In this document: piece after piece, positions 1 to 5,371 of the stretch
Numbering within the stretch: position 1 is the first letter of the stretch
Layout: the number at the start of each line of letters is the position of its first letter
Source: Clostridia bacterium
GTDB lineage: Bacteria; Bacillota_A; Clostridia; Christensenellales; Aristaeellaceae
Direction of reading: 5' to 3'
Length of the DNA stretch: 5,475 nucleotides
NCBI GenBank assembly: GCA_017481065.1
Contig: JAFUPT010000133.1
Span: forward strand, 1-5,475
The notes under the pieces: model-generated
The model's database searches: none
Told to the model about the DNA's origin: nothing
The model's input: the letters and a program-made list of their open reading frames with translations, nothing else
Program-made: the position numbers and the translations under genes

Positions 1-497
1 CGCAGATCGAAGTAACCTTCGATATCGACGCCAACGGCATCGTGCATGTATCCGCCAAGGACCTGGGCACCGGCAAGGAGCAGTCCATCGCCATCACCGC
101 TTCCTCCAACATGAGCGAAGAGGAAATCAAGAAGGCCGTTGACGAGGCTGAAAAGTATGCAGCTGAGGATAAGGCCAACAAGGAAAAGATCGAAACCCTG
201 AACCAGGCCGACAGCCTGATCTATCAGACCGAGAAGACCATCAAGGACCTCGGCGACAAGATGGATCCCGCCGACAAGGCCATGCTCGAGGGCGAAATCG
301 AGAGCTTCAAGAAGGTTCGCGAAACCGGCGACGCCGACCAGATCAAGCCCGCCATGGAGGAGTTCTCCAAGAAGACCTACGATGTGTTCGGCAAGATCTA
401 TCAGGCCCAGGCTGCCCAGCAGCAGGGCGATCCCAACGCAGCCGGCGGCCCGAACGTAAACGACGACGGCACCGTGGACACCGAATTCACCAACTAA
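1..497 (+). CDS. dnaK: Molecular chaperone DnaK (Hsp70), C-terminal part, 5' end outside window
   Basis: This is the last 164 codons of DnaK, read in the frame whose first complete codon is at position 3 and ending at TAA 495-497. The protein enters at the end of the beta-sandwich substrate-binding domain, where [20 protein letters not shown] matches one of the best conserved DnaK stretches (about residue 470 of the E. coli protein). The alpha-helical lid follows, rich in Lys and Glu ([14 protein letters not shown] and onward). The tail is Gln/Ala/Gly-rich and disordered-looking, ending [11 protein letters not shown], which resembles the usual acidic ending (VDAEFEEV). DnaK is the cytosolic ATP-dependent Hsp70 that binds exposed hydrophobic peptides; its ATPase domain lies upstream and is not seen. 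GTG at 42 is an internal valine, not a start. dnaJ follows 170 bases downstream, and hrcA and grpE would be expected upstream. Confidence 0.97.
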   Translation, partial: QIEVTFDIDANGIVHVSAKDLGTGKEQSIAITASSNMSEEEIKKAVDEAEKYAAEDKANKEKIETLNQADSLIYQTEKTIKDLGDKMDPADKAMLEGEIESFKKVRETGDADQIKPAMEEFSKKTYDVFGKIYQAQAAQQQGDPNAAGGPNVNDDGTVDTEFTN

Positions 498-515
498 GCG
501 TTTTTATCAATTTCG

Positions 516-538
516 GGGGCAGGGGTGAACCCTGCCCC
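516..538 (+). other. Perfect GC-rich stem-loop just after dnaK
   Basis: Nine consecutive pairs join GGGGCAGGG (516-524) to CCCTGCCCC (530-538) around the five-base loop GTGAA, starting 18 bases after the dnaK stop codon. The bases after the stem (TCAAACAACG) contain no T-run, so this is not a canonical Rho-independent terminator. A short T-run lies upstream at 501-505, on the wrong side. Likely roles, by inference, are protection of the dnaK mRNA 3' end, an mRNA processing boundary, or partial attenuation that lowers dnaJ relative to dnaK. It could also be one unit of a dispersed palindromic repeat. Confidence 0.7.
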
Positions 539-558
539 TCAAACAACGTTGAGATTTG

Positions 559-629
559 CTGCGGAGGAACCGCAGGGGCGATCCTGCATGATCGCTCGCG
601 GGCGCACACATAGGCGCGCCTATACGGGG
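559..629 (+). repeat. Palindrome-rich intergenic block, probable dispersed repeat
   Basis: Three inverted repeats follow one another in the dnaK-dnaJ spacer. CTGCGG (559-564) pairs with CCGCAG (570-575) around AGGAA. GGGCGATC (576-583) pairs with GATCGCTC (590-597), with one G-T pair, around CTGCAT. ATAGGCGCGCCTAT (610-623) is a perfect 14-base palindrome, and GGCGC (601-605) can alternatively pair with GCGCC (616-620). The pattern of AGGGGCG, a hairpin, a GC-rich bridge, a second hairpin and ACGGGG resembles palindromic repeats I associate with intergenic regions of clostridial genomes. Calling it a repeat is inference, because only one copy lies in this window. Confidence 0.45.
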
Positions 630-667
630 CTCTTGCCGCAGTTTTGACAGAAAAAGAAGGGTGACAT

Positions 668-1801
668 ATGGCAAAGAGAGATTATTACGAGGTTCTGGGC
701 ATCGCCAAGGGCGCGGACGAGGCCACCATCAAGAAGGCCTACCGCACGCTGGCGAAGAAGAACCATCCCGATGTCAACCCCGGTGACAAGGATGCAGAGG
801 AGCGCTTCAAGGAGATCAACGAGGCCTACCAGGTGCTCTCCAATCCCCAGAAGCGCGCCCAGTATGACCAGTTCGGCCATGATGGCCCCCAGGGCTTCGG
901 CGGCGGCGCGGGCTACGGCGATTTCAGCGGCTTTGGCGGCGGTTTCGGCGGCTTTGAGGATATCTTTTCCAGCTTTTTCGGCGGCGGCGCCTCCGGCCAG
1001 CGCAGGAACGGCCCCGTTCCCGGCGATGACCTGCGCTATGATATCACCATCACGCTGGATGAGGCGGCTTTCGGCTGCGAGAAGGAAATCAACCTCGTGC
1101 GCGATGAGGAATGCCCCGAGTGCCGCGGCACCGGCGCAAAGCCCGGCAGCAAGGTGGACAATTGCCCCACCTGCGGCGGCAGCGGCCAGGAGCGCGTGGT
1201 GCAGAACACCCCCTTCGGTCGCATCCAGAATGTGCGCACCTGCTCCAAATGCCGGGGAACGGGCAAGATCATCAACGAGCCCTGCTCCAAGTGCCACAGC
1301 AGGGGCAAGATCCGCGTTTCCAAGCGCAAGACTGTGAACGTGCCCGCCGGCATCAACGATGGCCAGGTGCTCACCATTCGCGGCCAGGGCGGCCTGGGCG
1401 AGCGCGGCGGCCAGCCGGGCGATCTGCTGATCGTGGTGAGCGTGAAGCGGCATAAGCTGTTCCAGCGCGACGGCGATAACCTCTACATCGAATTCCCCAT
1501 GACCTTCACCCAGGCGGCCCTCGGCGCGGAGCTGGATGTGCCCACGCTGAAAAAGCCCGTGAAGTATTCCTTCCCGGAGGGAACCCAGCCCGGCCAGGTA
1601 TTCTGCATCAAGGGCGAGGGCGTGCCGCACCTGCGCGGCAATGGCCGCGGCGATCTCTACGTCACCGCCGTGGTGGAAATTCCCCGGAAGCTCACCGAAA
1701 AGCAGAAGGATTTGCTGCGCCAGTTCGATGGCAGCGTCACCGGCAACCAGTATGAAAAGAAAAAGAGCTTCTTCGATCGCGTTAAAGATGCTTTTACTTG
1801 A
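668..1801 (+). CDS. dnaJ: Chaperone protein DnaJ (Hsp40), class I
   Basis: DnaJ delivers unfolded proteins to DnaK and stimulates its ATPase. The 377-residue product has the full class I layout. The J domain is at about 4-70, with the HPD motif at residues 33-35. A Gly/Phe-rich linker lies at about 75-108. The zinc-binding domain carries four CxxC motifs at C149/C152, C166/C169, C192/C195 and C206/C209, and the C-terminal substrate-binding beta domains lie at about 215-345. The length is normal for the family. The fourth zinc motif reads CSKCHSRG, with Ser in place of the usual first Gly; all eight cysteines are kept. ATG 668 is supported by the purine-rich AGAAGGG (655-661) six bases upstream and by the canonical MAKRDYYEVLG start. 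The TGA stop (1799-1801) lies inside the -35 hexamer of the next promoter. Heat-shock control would come from an operon promoter upstream of the window; I see no CIRCE element here. Confidence 0.98.
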   Translation: MAKRDYYEVLGIAKGADEATIKKAYRTLAKKNHPDVNPGDKDAEERFKEINEAYQVLSNPQKRAQYDQFGHDGPQGFGGGAGYGDFSGFGGGFGGFEDIFSSFFGGGASGQRRNGPVPGDDLRYDITITLDEAAFGCEKEINLVRDEECPECRGTGAKPGSKVDNCPTCGGSGQERVVQNTPFGRIQNVRTCSKCRGTGKIINEPCSKCHSRGKIRVSKRKTVNVPAGINDGQVLTIRGQGGLGERGGQPGDLLIVVSVKRHKLFQRDGDNLYIEFPMTFTQAALGAELDVPTLKKPVKYSFPEGTQPGQVFCIKGEGVPHLRGNGRGDLYVTAVVEIPRKLTEKQKDLLRQFDGSVTGNQYEKKKSFFDRVKDAFT

Positions 1802-1826
1802 AAACTGTCCCGGATAATACTATAAT
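1798..1826 (+). promoter_or_regulatory. Internal vegetative (sigma-70/SigA-type) promoter upstream of prmA
   Basis: TTGAAA (1798-1803, five of six matches to TTGACA) and TATAAT (1821-1826, perfect) are separated by exactly 17 bases, the optimal spacing. The -35 hexamer contains the dnaJ stop codon. The predicted transcription start is near 1833, about 46 bases before the prmA ATG. It would give prmA, rsmE, mtaB and perhaps the HIT gene constitutive transcription independent of the dnaK operon promoter. The local sequence is AT-rich within a GC-rich operon, which makes a chance match less likely. No transcript data are available here. Confidence 0.75.
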
Positions 1827-1830
1827 AGAA

Positions 1831-1854
1831 GCGGTGGAGGTTGTCCTCCGCCGC
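1831..1854 (+). other. Stem-loop at the predicted 5' end of the prmA transcript
   Basis: GCGGTGGAGG (1831-1840) pairs with CCTCCGCCGC (1845-1854) over ten positions, with one G-T pair, around the four-base loop TTGT. No T-run follows, so it is not a terminator of the usual kind. It starts five bases after the TATAAT box, so a transcript from that promoter would begin in or right beside the stem. The stem also contains GGTGGAGG, which resembles a ribosome binding site, but no usable start codon lies at the right distance and the sequence is paired. By inference it may stabilise the 5' end or mark a processing site. Confidence 0.6.
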
Positions 1855-1878
1855 ATTCTCATATTGCGAGGTTTCATC

Positions 1879-2820
1879 ATGGATTGGATGGAAGTAACGG
1901 TGCTCACCACAACTGCCGGCGCGGACATGATTTCCCAGATACTCATGGATGCGGGCAGCAGCGGCACGATGATTGAAGATAAAAACGATGTGGCCCTGAA
2001 CCAGCGTCCCGAAGGCCAGTGGGACATCATTGACGAAGCCATTGCCAGGCGCATCGGCGACGATGTGAAGGTGACCGGCTATTACGAAGTGGACGCGGGC
2101 CTTGCTGACCGCGTGCGCATGATCGAGGGCGAGGTGCGCCGCATCAAGGGCATGGACCTCGGCTTCGACGCGGGCAAGCTGGAAGTGCTCAGCAAAACCT
2201 TCGCCGAGGAAGAGTGGGCCGAAACCTGGAAGAAGGCATTCAAGCCCTTCCGCCTGGGCAGCCACATGGTGATCAAGCCCGGCTGGTGCGAATGCGAGAT
2301 CAGGGAGGGCGACAAGGTGATCGAAATTGATCCCGGCATGGCCTTCGGCACCGGCACCCATGAAACCACCGGCATGTGCGTGGAGCTGGTGGAGAAGTAC
2401 ATCACCCCCGGCGTGACCGCCATCGATGTGGGCACCGGCACCGGCATCCTCGCCATCGCGGCGGCCCACATGGGCGCGAAGGATGTGCTGGCCATCGATA
2501 TCGACCGCGTGGCCGTGCGCGTCGCCGAGGAAAATGCCAAGATCAACGGCTTCGGGGGCCTGATCCGCTGCAAGGCGGGCGACCTGCTGGAGAATGTGGA
2601 CGAGCAGGCAGACGTGGTGATCGCCAACATCATCGCCGACGTCATCATCATGATGGCCGCTCCCGTGCGCAAGCATATCAAGGAAGGCGGCCGCTTCATC
2701 TGCTCCGGCATCTCCTCCGAAAGAAAGCAGGATGTGCTGGACGAGCTGGACAGGGCGGGCTACACCGTTCTGGATGTATACGAGCGCGGCGGCTGGTGCG
2801 CCATCGCCTGTGATAAGTAA
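1879..2820 (+). CDS. prmA: Ribosomal protein L11 methyltransferase PrmA
   Basis: PrmA uses S-adenosylmethionine (SAM) to trimethylate ribosomal protein L11 in the cytosol. The 313-residue product is close to the usual Bacillota length (about 311). It has an N-terminal L11-recognition domain (about 1-90), a linker with EEEWAETWKKAFKPFRLG (110-127), and a Rossmann-fold methyltransferase domain. DPGMAFGTGTHETT at 151-164 is the family signature. The SAM-binding glycine loop is DVGTGTGILAIAA at 183-195; DVGCGSGIL is the commoner form. An acidic strand end, AIDID (205-209), follows, and NIIADVI (250-256) matches the family's NILA motif. An in-frame TTG at 1798 would add 27 residues unlike PrmA. 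ATG 1879 is chosen because GAGGT (1868-1872) sits six bases upstream and MDWMEVTVLTT matches the family start. It has its own upstream promoter and ends directly against rsmE. Confidence 0.96.
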   Translation: MDWMEVTVLTTTAGADMISQILMDAGSSGTMIEDKNDVALNQRPEGQWDIIDEAIARRIGDDVKVTGYYEVDAGLADRVRMIEGEVRRIKGMDLGFDAGKLEVLSKTFAEEEWAETWKKAFKPFRLGSHMVIKPGWCECEIREGDKVIEIDPGMAFGTGTHETTGMCVELVEKYITPGVTAIDVGTGTGILAIAAAHMGAKDVLAIDIDRVAVRVAEENAKINGFGGLIRCKAGDLLENVDEQADVVIANIIADVIIMMAAPVRKHIKEGGRFICSGISSERKQDVLDELDRAGYTVLDVYERGGWCAIACDK

Positions 2821-3558
2821 ATGAATTCGTTTTACATTGAAGGAAACGGCGTGGTGAACGCCGCGGCGAGCCTGCTGCCTGAAGAGGCCAAGCATGCCGC
2901 GCAGGTGATGCGCATGCAGCCGGGCGAGGAAATTTACGCCGTGGATGCATCCGGCAGGCGCTTTCTCGCCGTGTTGGAAAGCGTGTCCAAGCAGGGCTGC
3001 ACGGCCATGCTCACCGAAGAGCTGCCGGACAACGAAGCACCCGTGCACATCACCGTATACCAGGGCCTGCCCAAGGCGGAAAAGATGGAGTTGGTCACCC
3101 AGAAGCTCACCGAGCTGGGCGCATCCTGCCTGGTTCCGGTGAAGATGGAGAGATGCGTGGTAAAGCTGGATGAAAAGGACGGCAAAAAGCGGCAGGAGCG
3201 GCTCCAGAAGATCGCCCGCGAGGCTGCCAAGCAGTGCAAGCGCGGCGGCTGCCTGGAGGTAGCCGCGCCGCAGACCTGGAAGCAGCTTGCTTCTTGCCTG
3301 CAGCGTCACGACCTGGTGCTCGTTCCCTGGGAGGACGCCGCGGGCTACGGCATGAAGGCCGCCCATGCGGACTTCCCGGAAGCTGGAAACATCGCCATCG
3401 TGATCGGCCCGGAGGGCGGCATGAGTGAAAATGAGGTCCGGGCATTGGAGGAGGCCGGCGCGAAGCAGGTCACCCTCGGGCCCCGCATCCTGCGCACCGA
3501 AACCGCCGCCATCGCCGCCTGCGCCATGGCCATGCTCCTCTGGGGGGATATTGGATGA
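2821..3558 (+). CDS. rsmE: 16S rRNA (uracil1498-N3)-methyltransferase RsmE
   Basis: RsmE methylates N3 of U1498 in helix 44 of 16S rRNA, using SAM. It belongs to the SPOUT (trefoil-knot) methyltransferases. The 245-residue product has the N-terminal PUA-like RNA-binding part (EAKHAAQVMRMQPGEEI, 22-38). QGLPKAEKMELVTQKLTELG (81-100) is a strongly conserved segment. REAAKQCKR (133-141) corresponds to the family's EAxxQxxR motif. The knot motifs are VIGPEGGMSENEV (194-206) and LGPRILRTETAA (219-230), which form the SAM site. The length is typical. ATG 2821 directly follows the prmA TAA, and I see no clear Shine-Dalgarno sequence, so translation is probably coupled to prmA. The 3' end overlaps mtaB by four bases (ATGA). 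A G6 run at 3542-3547 inside its last codons probably serves as the mtaB ribosome binding site. Confidence 0.96.
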   Translation: MNSFYIEGNGVVNAAASLLPEEAKHAAQVMRMQPGEEIYAVDASGRRFLAVLESVSKQGCTAMLTEELPDNEAPVHITVYQGLPKAEKMELVTQKLTELGASCLVPVKMERCVVKLDEKDGKKRQERLQKIAREAAKQCKRGGCLEVAAPQTWKQLASCLQRHDLVLVPWEDAAGYGMKAAHADFPEAGNIAIVIGPEGGMSENEVRALEEAGAKQVTLGPRILRTETAAIAACAMAMLLWGDIG

Positions 3559-4832
3559 AGAAAATCGCTGTACACACCCTCGGCTGCAAGGTGAACCAGT
3601 ACGACACCGAAGCCATGCTGGAAGCCTTTGAGCACGCGGGTTACGCCGCCGTATCCATGAAGGATGAGGCGGATATCTACCTGATCAACACCTGCACCGT
3701 CACCGGCACGGGCGATTCGAAATCGGAAAAGCTCATCCGCCGCACCGCCCGGCTTCACCCGGACTGCGCCATCGTGGTCGCGGGCTGCCTGGCCCAGCGC
3801 AAGGCGGAGGAGATTTTGAAGATGGACAATGTGCGCCTCGTGGTTGGCGTGCAGAGGCGTGCGGAGGTTGTGGAGCTCACCGAATACGCCATCGCAAACG
3901 ATACCCGGGTGAACGCCGTGTCCTCCCTGAAGAATGCGGATTTTGAATCCCTTTTCGTGTCCCGCCACGAGGGCAAAACCCGCGCCACCATGAAGATACA
4001 GGAGGGCTGCGACCGCTGGTGCGCCTACTGCATCATTCCCGCCGTGCGCGGCCCGGTGCGCAGCATGCCGCTGGAAAAGGTGAGATGCGAGGCTGAGCGC
4101 CTCGCCCAATCCGGCTACCGGGAGATCGTGGTCACCGGTATCCACCTGGGCAGCTACGGCAGGAACACGGAAGATACGCTTCTGGACGCCATCCGCGCCG
4201 TGCACGATGCAAGCGGCGTAGAGCGCGTGCGCCTCGGCTCGCTGGAGCCCATCACCGTTACGGAGGAGTTTGCAAGGGCCCTCTCCGAAATGCCGGGCAT
4301 GATGCGCCAGTTTCATCTGTCCATGCAGTCGGGCAGCAAGACGGTGCTCGAGCGCATGAAGCGCCGCTACAACCCGGAAGAATACTATGCCGCCTGCTGC
4401 ACCCTGCGCAAATACATGCCCGATTGCGCCATCACCACGGATGTGATCGCCGGCTTTCCCGGGGAGACGGAGCAGGAATTTGCGGAAACCATGGCCTTCA
4501 TCGAAAAGGTGGGCTTCGCCCGCATCCATGCCTTCCCCTATTCCAGGAGATCGGGCACCGTGGCCGACCGCATGCCGGATCAGGTGGATGAAAATACCAA
4601 GCACATCCGCACCAACCAATTGATCGCCCTCGGCAACCAATTGGAGGAAAAATTCGTCAAAGGATTGGAAGGCAGCGTGCAGTCCGTGCTCTTTGAGGAG
4701 CCGGCGGGGGATGGCCTCGCCGAGGGCTACACGGGTCAATATGTGCGCGTTCGCGCGCAGGCCGAGCCGGGCAGCATCCGTCCGGTGCGCATCATCCGCA
4801 CCGAGGGAACGCTGGCTTACGGCGAAGCTTAG
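3555..4832 (+). CDS. mtaB: tRNA (N6-L-threonylcarbamoyladenosine37-C2) methylthiotransferase MtaB
   Basis: MtaB is a radical-SAM methylthiotransferase that converts t6A37 to ms2t6A in tRNAs reading ANN codons. The 425-residue product has the N-terminal domain that binds the auxiliary 4Fe-4S cluster through C11 (HTLGCKVNQYD), C47 (INTCTVT) and C78 (AGCLAQ). The radical-SAM cluster motif is CDRWCAYC, giving C152, C156 and C159. Further conserved segments are IHLGSYG (196-202), LSMQSGS (255-261) and DVIAGFPGE (296-304). A C-terminal TRAM RNA-binding domain covers about 365-422. HTLGCKVNQY and the length fit the MtaB (YqeV) branch rather than MiaB or RimO, and the place after rsmE is the same as in the B. 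subtilis dnaK operon. The start overlaps the rsmE stop codon, with GGGGGGA (3542-3548) seven bases upstream. Confidence 0.95.
   Translation: MKKIAVHTLGCKVNQYDTEAMLEAFEHAGYAAVSMKDEADIYLINTCTVTGTGDSKSEKLIRRTARLHPDCAIVVAGCLAQRKAEEILKMDNVRLVVGVQRRAEVVELTEYAIANDTRVNAVSSLKNADFESLFVSRHEGKTRATMKIQEGCDRWCAYCIIPAVRGPVRSMPLEKVRCEAERLAQSGYREIVVTGIHLGSYGRNTEDTLLDAIRAVHDASGVERVRLGSLEPITVTEEFARALSEMPGMMRQFHLSMQSGSKTVLERMKRRYNPEEYYAACCTLRKYMPDCAITTDVIAGFPGETEQEFAETMAFIEKVGFARIHAFPYSRRSGTVADRMPDQVDENTKHIRTNQLIALGNQLEEKFVKGLEGSVQSVLFEEPAGDGLAEGYTGQYVRVRAQAEPGSIRPVRIIRTEGTLAYGEA
4613..4643 (+). repeat. Ten-base direct repeat inside mtaB
   Basis: CAACCAATTG occurs at 4613-4622 and again at 4634-4643, exactly 21 bases (seven codons) apart, both in the same reading frame as Asn-Gln-Leu (residues 354-356 and 361-363). 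The seven-residue spacing fits two turns of one helix face between the radical-SAM and TRAM domains. It is most likely coincidental or a small local duplication, with no sign of instability. Confidence 0.4.
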
Positions 4833-4841
4833 AATGAAACG

Positions 4842-4849
4842 GGAGGTGA
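4842..4849 (+). promoter_or_regulatory. Consensus ribosome binding site that fixes the HIT gene start
   Basis: GGAGGTGA is a perfect extended match to the anti-Shine-Dalgarno sequence, eight bases before ATG 4858. An in-frame ATG at 4834-4836 lies upstream of this site and would put it inside the coding region, so 4858 is the start to use. Confidence 0.9.
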
Positions 4850-4857
4850 AATCAAAA

Positions 4858-5190
4858 ATGGACTGCCTGTTTTGCAAGATCATCGCCGGTGAAATTCCCG
4901 GCAATAAGGTTTATGAGGACGACAAAGTGTTCGCATTCCGCGATATCAATCCCCAGGCCCCGGTACATGTGCTGCTGGTGCCGAAGAAGCACATGAAGAA
5001 CATCCTCGAATGCGATGCTGAAACCGCCGCCGCGCTCACCGAAGCCATCGGCAAGGTTGCAGAAATCGAGGGCGTGAAGGAGGGCGGCTTCCGGGTGCTG
5101 AGCAATTGCGGCCAGCACGGCTGCCAGAGCGTGCACCACCTGCACATCCATTTGCTCGGCGGAGCGCAGCTCTCCGAAAAGATGGGTTGA
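4858..5190 (+). CDS. HIT-family (histidine triad, HINT-like) nucleotide-binding protein
   Basis: This is a small cytosolic protein of the HINT branch of the histidine triad family. These proteins bind purine nucleotides and hydrolyse adenosine phosphoramidates and related compounds; the physiological substrate here is unknown. The 110-residue product is normal in length. It starts MDCLFCKIIAGEIP, where C3 and C6 form the CxxC pair often used for zinc. It continues with YEDDKVFAFRDINPQAPVH (19-37) and LLVPKKH (39-45), and ends in the triad HLHIHLL (94-100), with H96 as the expected catalytic nucleophile. The HIT gene lies 25 bases after mtaB and has its own consensus ribosome binding site, so it probably shares the mtaB transcript. 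Reading frames extended upstream into mtaB do not look like HIT sequence. I see no convincing T-tailed terminator after its stop codon. Confidence 0.95.
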   Translation: MDCLFCKIIAGEIPGNKVYEDDKVFAFRDINPQAPVHVLLVPKKHMKNILECDAETAAALTEAIGKVAEIEGVKEGGFRVLSNCGQHGCQSVHHLHIHLLGGAQLSEKMG

Positions 5191-5232
5191 TCAAAATCCA
5201 CCAACCATTGGGGGCAGCCCGGCGCATTTGCT

Positions 5233-5260
5233 GTTTTAAGAATTGTGAAATTCTTGAAAT
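5233..5260 (+). other. AT-rich inverted repeat between the HIT gene and rpsU
   Basis: AAGAATT (5238-5244) pairs perfectly with AATTCTT (5249-5255) around GTGA. The stem can extend outward to 5233 and 5260 with two G-T pairs, giving about 12 pairs. There is no T-run after it, so it is at best a weak terminator for the HIT transcript. It ends about 15 bases before the -35 box of the rpsU promoter, where an AT-rich upstream element or a regulator binding site could also lie. The pairing is visible in the sequence; the function is inference. Confidence 0.45.
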
Positions 5261-5275
5261 TTGCCCATATATCGC

Positions 5276-5304
5276 TTGACGGTACATGCATAATGCGCTA
5301 TAAT
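5276..5304 (+). promoter_or_regulatory. Vegetative (sigma-70/SigA-type) promoter of rpsU
   Basis: TTGACG (5276-5281, five of six matches) and TATAAT (5299-5304, perfect) are separated by exactly 17 bases. The predicted start is near 5311-5312, giving a leader of about 60 bases before rpsU. The strength fits a ribosomal protein gene and separates rpsU transcription from the dnaK operon upstream. Confidence 0.85.
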
Positions 5305-5332
5305 ATTCTTTGTGGCGCACCCCATGCTACAT

Positions 5333-5344
5333 TGGCGTATGCCA
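5333..5344 (+). other. Small stem-loop in the rpsU leader
   Basis: TGGC (5333-5336) pairs with GCCA (5341-5344) around GTAT. An earlier TGGCG at 5313-5317 could compete for the same GCCA partner with one extra G-T pair, giving two alternative folds. The stems are short, and I do not recognise a known ribosomal-protein leader motif, so a regulatory role is only a possibility. Confidence 0.25.
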
Positions 5345-5371
5345 GTCCAAACGCGAGGGGAGGGAAAACAC

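Noticed and set aside
588..647. A 19-codon open frame in the dnaK-dnaJ spacer with a modest purine run before it
   Set aside because: It lies wholly inside the palindromic block, its sequence looks like translated repeat, and nothing supports its translation.
498..667. CIRCE or CtsR operator in the dnaK-dnaJ spacer
   Set aside because: No TTAGCACTC/GAGTGCTAA inverted repeat or CtsR-type heptad repeat is present. The heat-shock operator would be expected upstream of hrcA or grpE, outside the window.
644..672. TTGACA at 644-649, a perfect -35 hexamer before dnaJ
   Set aside because: At 16-18 bases downstream there is no -10 box, and the position would fall on or beyond the dnaJ start codon.
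1798..1878. Longer prmA starting at TTG 1798
   Set aside because: The added 27 residues do not resemble PrmA, there is no ribosome binding site placed for it, and the region is better explained as promoter and leader.
1657..3366. Long minus-strand open frame (569 codons) over prmA and rsmE, with similar ones at 620-1630 and 3345-4904
   Set aside because: They lie opposite clear conserved genes. They arise because C/G-ending codons on the + strand leave few stop codons on the other. Their translations are low-complexity (Ala, His, Leu, Gly) with no recognisable domain.
4693..4857. N-terminal extension of the HIT protein back into mtaB
   Set aside because: The extension overlaps the TRAM domain of mtaB in another frame and has no HIT-like sequence. 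The consensus GGAGGTGA at 4842-4849 fixes the start at 4858.
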